From: Chlorokybus atmophyticus
Taxonomy: Eukaryota; Streptophyta; Chlorokybophyceae; Chlorokybales; Chlorokybaceae
Reading direction: 5' to 3'
Length of the DNA stretch: 64,000 nt
NCBI GenBank assembly: GCA_009103225.1
Contig: RHPI01002090.1
Coordinates: 493,292-557,291 of the forward strand
In this document: one piece after another, positions 47,427 through 64,000 of the stretch
Layout of the letters: each line of letters begins with the position of its first letter
Numbering within the stretch: position 1 is the stretch's first letter
The notes under the pieces: generated by a model
Told to the model about the DNA's origin: nothing
What the model saw: the letters and a program-made list of their open reading frames with translations, nothing else
Databases searched by the model: none
Translations under genes and position numbers: made by a program

Positions 47427-48296
47427 CTTCTGATCAAGCTCAATCATCGTGCAACCTATGTTATATGCACACCGTAAAGTACACATTCCTTCATTTACAG
47501 CATGAGATCCTCTTCGCGCTACATATATGCTGGTACTGAACCGTTCCATCACTTGTGGTGACGGCCACTGGTTGACCTCATTATGTGCTGCATGTGTTGG
47601 CAACTAGCACTGCCTGAGTTGGCTCACGAAGTCAGAAAGTGTTCGTGCTGCCAACTAGGCAGCATGGTTATGGTACAACACTACAGCTCGTCAAGGTGGT
47701 CAGATTTCCTTCCAGAATGGAATTGCAGTCACCGTTGCAAACCGCTATATTTCTTGCCTGAGTACATGGTAGCGTTCAACAGGGTCATGGTGTCCTTGGA
47801 CATGTTCAAGTTGTCAGCTACATTGACCCAATCAACCTTCAATTGTTGTGCAAAGATGCGGATGTTGCTGTGTCTGCTTGATTCTGGCCCCTCTACTCCA
47901 CCCGTGGGGCCAGTACCCACCACGACCAACATGGACGATTGTTGGGATGGCAGGTGTGAACGTGTCTACGTAGCGGCGTACATCAAATGCAGGACATGCG
48001 CATGCACAACGTGTAGTTCAGTCAGCACGTAGCAACACATGCAAGGTGTCGTACAAATGACAATTTGTTGACCACTGGGCTACTACTAGCACGCTAATCT
48101 ACTGCCTCTACCCGGTTAGACATGCAGCAGTCAATATGCAGTTGGTAATCACCTGCCCACATGGGCGTTGGTCAGTTGTTGGCGCTTTCGGTCACACAGA
48201 TAGCATGCAAATTGGCGACCAGGACTCCCCCTCCCTCTCTCCCTGGCTCCGCCTCTTTCCTCGCCCTCTGCTAGCGACGCAGCAGGGTTTGCTGGG
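47427..48296. other. spacer without supported gene
   Basis: Between the membrane-protein gene and the retroelement fragments. ORF 47583-48032 (+) has no recognisable domain. The 3' UTR of the membrane-protein gene lies at the start. Confidence 0.4.
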
Positions 48297-48785
48297 TTGT
48301 GTCGTAGTTGCGTTGCACTGCCGACGTCAGCAGTGCCTGGTCCAGTGCCCTTGGTGGCCTCCGAACACGGTCGAGATACGCGCATGCTCTTGGATGTCAC
48401 GATCACCGCATGCGGCGAGCAACCGGGAGGCGCAGCGAAGGCGGCGGAGCAGGCGAAGCGGCGAAAATACCACGATCACCCCGCCGCCGACACATTCCAT
48501 CCCCTCGTCGCCGAGTCGCACGGCACCCTGGGCCAGAGTTTTCACGACGTCATCGACACATGCGCTAGGAGGGCGCTGGCTGCACGTGACCTGCCATTGC
48601 GCAGGCTATCAGGCTACTTGGCTCTGTACCGGCAGCGCGTGTCTTGCGCGCTGCAGCGCGCCCAGGGCATCACCATCCTGGAGCGGGGGGCGGCAGTCGT
48701 TGCGGCAGTACCAGGCTGGGGTCCGGTCCAGACGGCGGCGCCAACGGCGGAAGCGGACGCTGTGCTGGCAGCTGCGGCAGTGTAG
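48297..48785 (+). pseudogene. C-terminal fragment of a non-LTR-type retroelement
   Basis: Reads RMLLDVTIT, then AAEQAKRRKYHDH, TFHPLVAESHGTLGQSFHDV and YRQRVSCALQRAQG. The pattern LLDVT...K-x2-KY...F-x-PL-x-E-x2-G-x-xG resembles the restriction-like endonuclease tail found after the RT in R2/NeSL-type LINEs. Upstream frames are degenerate, so it is a relic. Confidence 0.5.
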
Positions 48786-49012
48786 TTGTGTAGGCGTGCT
48801 TGCATGCCGCTGACATGCGTGTGAGTATTCTTGTGCAATGATAGGCAGGGATGACAGTGCATAGCTTGGTGTGACGATTTTGCTGTTAGTGTCACAGCAG
48901 TGCCCTCCGCACAGGTTGTGCTGTGTTCGGTTTGGGTGCTGGGCTGGTTAGGTGCTGGTTGGGGTTGGGTGGTGGGGTTGGTTTCCTGCGTCTCCGGCAT
49001 GGGCAAGCTGTG

Positions 49013-49654
49013 CTACCACACAGCGTGCTCCCCATGCGGTCTTTGCGGGGTGCGACACTTGCACGCCTGATACACCAACTGGTACAGCAGTGGAGGCGGT
49101 GTACAGTATGCGTAGCTGCCGGTGCGTAGCATCTGCTGCCTCAGCGTGGCCAACAGACGTTTCAGAGGATGTCCATCGTTGTGCATTGCCACCAACAGGT
49201 CCACCATGGCTTGGATGAAGTGCGTGCGATAAGTGCAAACTTGCACAAACCTCACGAACTGCGATTGCACCACGCCCAGCTTGATACAGCGGGCCACATT
49301 GGAATCTGGTTGTGGTGCGCGGTGATGTGCTGCAGCACTGTACGCCGGTAGGTCGCGCTTGCAGTACAGTTTGGTGCATATGCCATCCGCCGTTTGAAAC
49401 ACTGCGTATTCCAGAAATGGTAGCGTGGTACCTTCTGCTGTACGTGACACCGTCACAATGTGCCGCGGGTACACACCGCCGCCTGGTGTCCCTGGTGCCT
49501 TGTACAACAGCTCTTGGAACTCCGGTAGGTCTGCTACAAAGAGATCATCAGTGTACGCGCAGGATTCCCTGTGTACAACGTTGCAGCAGCGACATGTATG
49601 TGTGCGTGCATGCTTGAGTAAACGTGTGCTGATTGGTTTGGATGTGATTGCCAT
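49013..49654 (-). pseudogene. reverse-trans­criptase fragment (YTDD)
   Basis: Reads SCAYTDDLFVADLPEFQELL (YxDD-like RT motif C), then VSRTAEGTTLPFLEYAVF and GICTKLYCKRDLPAYS, then QFVRFVQVCTYRTHFIQAMV. This resembles the palm/thumb end of Penelope-like or related algal reverse transcriptases. The N-terminal motifs are missing. Opposite in orientation to the fragment at 48.3 kb, so a separate relic. Confidence 0.5.
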
Positions 49655-52168
49655 ACCCTACGCATGCGTGCGTGCATGCGTGCGTGCGCGTTGGTTGGAG
49701 CTGTGTGGGCCCGTGGGCGAGAGCGCGTGTGAGTGGCGTCTATATCAGCGTGCAAGCTGACACAACAGTGTGGAACTGTAACGGTGTGGAACGTAAGGAT
49801 TGCACTGCAGACCATGTACATAGGCAAGTCTCATGGACTGACTGATTGACCGATAAACCCGTGCCCACCCACAACAAGGCAATGCGTACATGTGTACTAC
49901 AGAAGTGGTAAGGGGAAGGGGGGAGTTCGTGCAAAGTCCATTATGCACATAACCCATTGGGTTAATTTCTTTGCTGTCTTCCACAAAGAACACGTACATG
50001 TGTGTAATAGTTGAGGTTGAGTTGTGTTTGCTGGTGGTCATGACGAATGTATGAACTGCTGTTGGTCTATGTATCAAATTTCCTCATCTACTCGATCTGC
50101 TGACCTTTGTGATTAGTCGACTCTACACATAGCAAGAACATCGAGACAATCTCTCCTTATTTGCCCTTTAGCGCTATAACGTCACCGGCGCCATGTATGA
50201 ATCATGTCACAAAGTTTGGTGTGCACCCAACATAATTAAATGCATGCTTGATTTGGTTGGTAATTACCAACATAAGGCACAACCAAAGTTGGAAATACAC
50301 GCAATTGCAGCAGACTATTACTTGTACATCTTACCACACCGTACACACGCGTATGCAGCGCACACAAATTCACAAGCCTAGCAATACACATGCGGTTGCA
50401 AAGACCATCCATACACGTGTACATGTACGGTTGCGCATAGTGACGGCGCTACGGGGCTGTCAGATTGAAATTGTGATATTGTGTGTGCTTGCACATGTAT
50501 TGATGATTATCCTATATACCCTAGCACTTTCTGACGGCCTTATATGATAGTGGTTCTTGACTACATATACACCACAAGTATTCTGACTGCTATCACTCAT
50601 GACCAACACGGCTAGCATGACCAACATGCATGTTCCAACGGTCATGTTGCAGTCATTTTTGAGATGCAGGCGTTGTGCCGAAACCATAAGAGTGCACCAG
50701 CTGCAGTGGACAGCTTCCCGCATGGCAACTGTCTCACTGTGGCGTTGCTTGCTTAGGTGCGGACTTTGAGTGTGGTGGTGGGCAGTGAGCTACTTCAATA
50801 TATACATACTTCAAGCTGGCCCACCAGTGGTGATCTTGGTCAATGTCTGTTGTGTGTAGGGGGTTGGGCCAAATCGTGTTGCAGTGACTCGTTGATGTAT
50901 GCTTGCTGATTTGTGACGGTTGAATGAAAGCAAGCACTGTGTGAAGTGGCCATTGCGATATGATGTTATATACACACTCGCTGGCTCTCACGACGCCATC
51001 TGCGAGAACGCCGCATCTCCGTGGTAGGATGTAAGGGCACGATGCCTAGCCCAACACTGGTGTCACTGCATATCATATCATGACTGCCATTACCTGCGCT
51101 CTTTTATAACGATTAAGTTTTATTATATAGGAAGTATGAGTACGCACTTGTTGTATGGCAACCACTCATTGTCATTATATGCGCGAACTCTTCTAGCCGC
51201 CAATGCTCCGCCCCTTGCTCCAGGTTGCGCGCAAAGGCGCAGCACATGCTGAAAGTCCTTGCCAGCCATGCGTTTCCATTGCAACAACTGAAAAGTTGCA
51301 CATACTGAGCACTCACACGTGACCACGCACATAAACTCCCACCAAACAAACCAACAAACCAGCCACACACTACTGCGTGGATGTGCATAGCTCTTTCCTA
51401 CATTGGACATTGGAGGCAGAAGTGCTCTCCTGTTTGCACACAATCTCATCGGTAATACTCAATTGGAGAGGCCAACTCAGATAAATGAACAACGATGTGC
51501 ACCATGACAGCCAAATCAACATCTGCTGTCTGCATTGTGGAGCCACCCTAGCAGACAGCAGAATGTGGATTTGACATGACACCGTAGCACTGCTCAGAAG
51601 AAACCAGTGACGATCGATTGCTAACCTGGAAGAAACATGAGGCCAATAAACTGGTATACAAGGCCAACATTTGTCTAGTTTCAAACTTACTCAGCTGGCG
51701 CGGTCTATCTACAAGCAATGTACAAGGTGTTAACCTGCGGTGATGCAGGGTGCAACAACCCTGCAATTGGCGTACAACCAGCATTTAGCGGGCTGAATAC
51801 TTCAGCGACCAAGCCACCCAAGAAGAACGCCACTCAATGCTCTACAGGTTGGTAGCAGTAGTTACAGAGCTGCTGCTGTTGCAGGTGTGTACTCTCCGTC
51901 AATGTCTTGTTCAGGTTTACGATCACTCAAATCGACAGCAGTGTTTGGATTGAAACCGTGCGCCAGCTTGCTTTGCTGCATGTGTAAGGCAAGTCAGAAG
52001 CACCATGGCGGATTATACTTCAAATGATGCTTGAAGTAAAGCAAGCTGTATTAAGATACTATACATATAACACCAGATCTATCGACTAACACAACCTCAA
52101 CTGGTCATGAGTCATGACACCGCAGTCGCAAAAAGATGCAGGCTGTTAGATCAGTATTTGTGCAGGGC
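49655..52168. other. intergenic region, no supported gene
   Basis: 2.5 kb rich in CATG/GTGCAT-type sequence with a short (GCGT)n stretch at 49660-49690. ORFs up to ~110 codons lack domains. The last part should be the clpX 3' UTR. Confidence 0.5.
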
Positions 52169-55100
52169 TCATACAAGCTTCACACAACCTTGTACCTTGT
52201 TTGTCAGGTAGTTGTCAAGTGCATTTTTGCCACGCAGAACGACAGCTCCACCCACCAGCGTCTCTCTGTTTGGAGTACCCACATGATCCTCATCAAGAAG
52301 CACAGCATCAATCTCTTCAGGGTCCATGTCTGGCACCTGCCCCGTAAAATTCACCATTGTCAGCAATATTTTACTAAGCCAACAGCCCTAGCAGACGATA
52401 GGTACAATAACAATGACCATAATGCCAGCATGCGCCGCCATTGGACACGCTCTGTACAGGCTGTATCTTGTATAAACCAATAATGAAAATGGTGCAACCA
52501 AGCGTCTGGAACCTCAGCACACTTGCCTGGAACATGGCCTCGGTCAGCAGCTTCTCCATGATGGCACGTAGCCCCCTCGCCCCAGTGTTCTTGGCCATCG
52601 CTTTGCAAGCGATGGCTTTAAGCCCTTCAGGGGTGACATGAAACTCCACCTGCAATTTAAAGTCAACGATGTGCGCGCATGCAGCGCAGAGATATAAGCG
52701 CAACATCTCAAAACAACGTCCCAAAGATAACTCACATTGTTCATGGCAAACTGGCGTTTGTATTGCCGAACCAATGAGTTTTTGGGCTCCGTCAGTACCT
52801 GCCAGATTGAAGCAGTTTATGAAACTTTTCTCAGCCTGTTGGCAATATGCTCTTGGCGCAGGCACATGCACTCACCTGCACAAGTTGTTCCTCATTCAGT
52901 GCCGCCAATGGCACTAAAACGGGGAAACGACCAACAAATTCAGGGATCAATCCGTACGCTATCAAATCGCTGCTTTCAACCTGCAGCACCACCACTAGTT
53001 CAACGGGAGAAACACCTGCAGCCACTGACTTTTTGAGCGAAAACAACACTCATGGACTCCACCCAATTTCCATATCATGACCACAGGTTGCAATACAGAT
53101 GTTGGCTGGCAAATTTACTTACACTCTGAAGAATAACAGAGGAAGACTGCGGACTGCTGTGTCCTTTACGCGCTCGTATTGGGGCCCCAAAGCCGATAGA
53201 AGCCTGGGAGCGTCTGCGAAAGCTGTGTCAGAACGAGCACAAACCCTCCTGCTAGTGCGAGCAAAGCAATATGCACAAGCTGACCTCTCAACAATGGTTT
53301 TGTCGAGATCTACAAAGGCACCACCACATATAAACAAGATGTTTGTAGTGTCCATTGACACAAATTCGCTGCGAGGGTTCTTTCGTCCAGCCGTTGGAGG
53401 CACGTTGACAACCTGCCAGCCACGTTCATGTCAGCTACGAGGTTGAAATTGAACTTTGCTTACCTGCACCTAGAGCACTTACAGTGCCTTCCAGCATTTT
53501 CAGCAACGCCTGTTGTACACCTTCTCCTGACACATCCCGAGTAATGCTCACATTCTCAGACTGCAAGCACAAGAAGTGTCATAGACGCTCACACTGTAAG
53601 AACAGGTTAGCCAAGTGCTCAAGTGCGGTAGTTGTTCCAATAGATGACACATGATGCACCCTTATGACAAACACCAAGCAGCAGCAAACATTGTGACAAA
53701 CTCAGGTTGGTGGTAGGCTGCAGCAAGCGGACACACAACGTTGGAACAGTACCTTCTTGGTAATTTTGTCAATCTCATCGATATATACAATGCCACGCTC
53801 TGCCAGCTCCATGTTTGTGCCTGCATTCTGCAGGGTAGTTTTGTCAGCTGTAAAGCACAGGTTGTGTGCTGATCAACAAATTCGACACGCAAGTCACTGC
53901 ATAGCTAACAAAGAAGCTGGAAGGCATAAACATATCTATCACTCCAGCTGTGGTTGGAGGTTGCTGTCCCAACCACTGACCAGTGAATGTAACACCGTAT
54001 TGTGCAGGTGTACAGCGACAGTGGCCATGTGCATGCAAACATATGATGCTGTCAACCAACCCTTCAAGGCTTGCACACCGACACAATAATCCAGCAACTG
54101 CGGTTCATTGTGTAGGTGTTGCTGGATGTAGCGGAACTTCAGTCGACACAAGATGCAAGTAGCGTACCTGCCACAGCTTATACAAGATGGACTCCACGTC
54201 CTCGCCCACATAACCAGCCTGTTGAAATTGGCAACAAAATCACCAAATGGTAAGCTTACTGAACTAATTGATTCACTGATGTTGGTCCTCAACACCCTAC
54301 CTGTGTTAGCGTGGTGGCATCTGCAGTAACAAAGGGGACCTTGACGAACTTAGCAAGCGTCTTCGCCAGCAAAGTCTTGCCTAAAAAGCTTGTCAGCCGC
54401 CAAGGTTGCAGAAAGCTTGTGTGCACAGTGCCTTGATTGCTCGCCCAGCAGCATACATACCTGAGCCAGTCGGGCCCATCAAAAGAACATTGCTTTTCTC
54501 CAATTCCACATCATCATCTGAGTCATGGTCTGTATCTCCGGCTGTACCACAGCCCATATGTGCGGATCGAGCCAGAGTCTCACTGGTAAACTTGTTGTCT
54601 GCTCCAGCACTGTCACTGCCTGCGTGCAAGCATTGGCCACGAGTGCCATCACGGGAATCAGCGTCCACTCCAGTGGTGGCCGCTGCCTCCCAGCCAGCAG
54701 CTGCAGCTCGTGCCTTGCGTGCGTTGAGACTGCTTTGGGCTTGAGTAGGCAGCGGCCCCGGGCCAAATGCATCAGTTAACATACTTCCTGCAAGGAGCGG
54801 CCACATACACAAGACGAACAGCAAATACTGAGCAGCATGCACACAGCTGGGCATGTTATTGAATAGCACTTGCCTGCACCGCTTGCAGCAGTGGCAGTGG
54901 CAGTTGCAGACTGCTGTCTCTTGCTCTGAAGACTCACCCTTTTGTAATGATTGTAAACAGCAACAGACAGCACCTGTAATGTGCACACACTGCATTTAAG
55001 TACAGCCAGATTAAACCTAGATCCTCCCCAGGATACATGGCGTTGTTAGTTGTCTAACTTGTAACAAGAGCCTCTGTACCAAATGTGCACCCACATCTGC

Positions 55101-56215
55101 AGCTTTTGTGGAAGGAATTTGGCTATATATCAACTTGACCCTAAATTGACTTGAATTGTTTCTGGTTTTTGAAGAACACTGTGATTACCAACCTTCCCGG
55201 CCAAGTTGGCCAGAACACCAGTAATACTGCTATGGACAACAGACGCGGGGTTGCCTATCGTACCTTCTTGGCTTCTTCTTGACCAACAACAAACTTGTCA
55301 AGATGTCTGCAGATCTCTGAAGGAGTTGGGAAGTTGAACTCCCCAAAGCCGCGAGAGGCGCCATCAGAGCCGCCACTGAATGACCCTCCCAGTGTTGACG
55401 CAACAGTCACACCTTGGGGTATGGACTCTACTGTGCGCTGCACAAGGATTATGAGTCAACAAAGTCCTCATGCTTACCGCAATGCAGCCACCAGGGTGAT
55501 GTGCACAATACTGCAGCAATAGATCTGGCTGCACAAAGCTGAACAAGCATGAACAACCTGCTGTACTGGCTGAGGAGGACTTGGTGGTGGTGTGTGCGGT
55601 GAGGTTATTGCAGGGCGATTGCGAACAGAGGCCCAGGAGTGACCTTGCGAGCTGTCGTGCAACCTTGTCCTCGGGGAGCTGCCCAGGACCGGAGCGCCTA
55701 ATGAAGGAAGCTGCTCCACCCCATGACGGGAAGCGGTTGCATGCTCTGCATGCCTGCCAACTCGACAGGAAGGGCAGTATAAAAGCTGCGGTGCGATCGG
55801 TACATCACCATTGGGGAATGCGGGTGCACCAGATGCCTGTAATGGAGTCTGCACACGAACAGAGTAAGCTGACGCCTACGCATAAGCAGCGATTGCCAAC
55901 TTGCAAGGTGTAACTGCCATGCGAAATACTGCAACACGCCTGCATGTCAAGGACAATCAGGCAGTTGTTGCTTACTTGGCATTGCGGGCAGAGCCCACTG
56001 CCGCCTCCTACGCCGCCTCCCCTAGCTGTGACCCCGGTGAGTGTCCTGAATGCCCCGCCCTGTCGCTGCCGTAAAACTCGCTGGCTGACAGGCCAGGGAT
56101 CTGAGCTCAAGCCTTCAGCGCAAAGCCCAGTTGCACGCCAACAAGTGCGTGCGGTGATTGTCGTTGTTACCAGGCCCAACTTGACCAGCCGCAACACTCC
56201 GCCGCGGCCAATCAT
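52169..56215 (-). CDS. CLPX: ATP-dependent Clp protease ATP-binding subunit ClpX (probably mitochondrial)
   Basis: Fifteen exons, all in phase, 693 residues: 55976-56215, 55558-55836, 55264-55437, 54874-54973, 54461-54787, 54301-54380, 54168-54218, 53753-53827, 53483-53560, 53285-53412, 53123-53213, 52876-52980, 52736-52798, 52527-52649, 52169-52336. The N-terminus ([20 protein letters not shown]) is basic and hydrophobic, like a mitochondrial presequence. CPQC and CPSC make a zinc-finger pair. Then [20 protein letters not shown], Walker A GPTGSGKT (split by an intron), [20 protein letters not shown], Walker [39 protein letters not shown] (sensor/IGF-side region), and [17 protein letters not shown] ~130-residue low-complexity insert (exons 4-5) precedes Walker A. 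Role: AAA+ unfoldase feeding ClpP. Introns 4 and 14 have GC donors. Confidence 0.95.
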
Positions 56216-56935
56216 GGCCGCGGCGGCCGCCGCTCTGACCTCAGCCGCTAGCTAGACGCAATCCCTGCAAATGCCTTCTGAACGGCACAGCAAGCTTGCG
56301 AAAGCCTGTAAGCTTGCACACACCACGCGCAGCAGCGACCAGGACAATGCCAGCTGTTAGAAGCTAAGCAAGACCCTAAACTCTCAAGCTGGCAAAGCGG
56401 GCCAGCAACCAAGCCTGAGCGGAGCCCACTGAGCCGCCTTGTAGTTGAGACGTGCAACCCCACGCTCGTGATAGCCTTAAATGAACTGCAGAACCGCAAG
56501 AGCGGCACCTTCTCCAGCGAAGTCACCACGACCGCAGCCGACAACGACAACGACGCCAACAGTACCCACGGTAACGCCCTTGTCGCTCTCAAGCAGCAAG
56601 CTTACGCCATTCTGCTTGACGGAGTTCGCATGCTCTGCGCGGCGAGAGCAGAGTTAAAGGCCAGGTCAAACCCTAACCAGGAAACTGAACGGTGATCGGT
56701 CGGTGGACTGCAGTGAGAACAGTCATTTGGTTATCCGCCGACGCTGACTCGGATGCATTCGCAGCTCCGCGGATCACAATTGAAGGTCAGTGACGACTCG
56801 TCATAAGACTGCACAAGCTGTGCGGCTTATGCACAAGCAGTGCGAATTGCAAACCCTAGCCCTGAGCCTGAGGGCGTACATGTGCGTCAGACGGGTTGGC
56901 CATTGGCGGCATGCCGCTGCGGCGGTGGAGGTGCG
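56216..56935. promoter_or_regulatory. divergent clpX / virilizer intergenic region
   Basis: 720 bp between two divergent ATGs, so both promoters lie here. GC-rich near clpX (GCGGCCGCCGCGGCC at 56217-56230). It also contains a plus-strand open frame ending at 56694 (…NELQNRKSG…LLDGVRMLCAARAEL, TGA) that could be an upstream exon or a small gene; no family recognised. Confidence 0.45.

Positions 56936-64000
<7,065 letters not shown>

Noticed and set aside
48136-48813. 225-codon Arg-rich ORF
   Set aside because: Shadow of the retroelement C-terminal fragment at 48297-48785.
49655-49700. (GCGT)n as telomere-like repeat
   Set aside because: Too short and the wrong motif; a simple microsatellite.
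53119-53285. Apparent Cys/Arg-rich insertion in ClpX after DLDKTIVER
   Set aside because: Reading through an intron. Splicing GAGAG|GTCAGC to TTTCGCAG|ACGC restores [13 protein letters not shown] in frame.

Overview
This window is nuclear DNA of a eukaryote of the green lineage, most likely a green alga. Coding regions are split by many short GT-AG introns (some GC-AG). The recognisable host genes are plant or eukaryotic types: virilizer, a UBA2-like two-RRM protein, an ARGLU1 homologue, organellar-type ClpX and a zinc alcohol dehydrogenase. One secretory membrane protein carries the RRLLQ motif after its signal peptide, which I know from chlorophyte secretory proteins. There are no operons, CRISPR arrays, or tRNA or rRNA genes that I can see. 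The species cannot be named from the sequence alone.

Layout. 1-3110: AT-rich spacer. 3111-4901 (-): nine-exon alcohol dehydrogenase, with a ~400 bp (GA)n tract about 100 bp upstream of its ATG. 6885-8658 (-): four-exon ARGLU1 homologue, head-to-head with a 46-residue two-exon gene at 9001-9554 (+). 10726-12681 (-): six-exon UBA2-like RNA-binding protein. 12.7-16.3 kb: spacer with a poly-G/N gap, an LTR relic, a hairpin block and 54-bp tandem repeats. 16.3-17.8 kb (-): unrecognised multi-exon gene with in-frame TGA codons. 19.2-21.5 kb (+): proline-rich/OTU-protease-like gene, interrupted by an 11.1 kb LTR retrotransposon (element A, 21503-32620, coding on the minus strand); its probable continuation lies at 32621-33414. 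33935-40291 (+): a second, 5'-truncated and badly decayed copy (element B). 40.3-45.2 kb: repeat-rich spacer. 45186-47426 (+): seven-exon type I membrane protein. 48.3-49.7 kb: fragments of non-LTR-type reverse transcriptase elements. 52169-56215 (-): fifteen-exon ClpX. 56936 to past the window end (+): virilizer, a scaffold of the m6A mRNA methyltransferase complex, divergent from clpX.

The most striking content is the retrotransposon family. It is Ty3/gypsy-like, in the order gag, zinc knuckles, aspartic protease, a cytosine-5 DNA methyltransferase domain, RT, RNase H, DDE integrase and a C-terminal PHD finger. The element therefore carries both a DNA-methylation writer-like domain and a chromatin-reader-like domain. 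Both copies are broken. The five nonsense changes identified in copy B by comparison with A are all C-to-T type transitions, which would fit decay of methylated DNA. Both copies share an unusual terminal layout in which a ~238 bp block flanks the LTR core on both sides.

Assembly caution: three long low-complexity tracts, (GA)n, poly-G and poly-C, each contain exactly one N, so distances across 5.0-5.4, 13.7-13.85 and 59.14-59.28 kb are not reliable.
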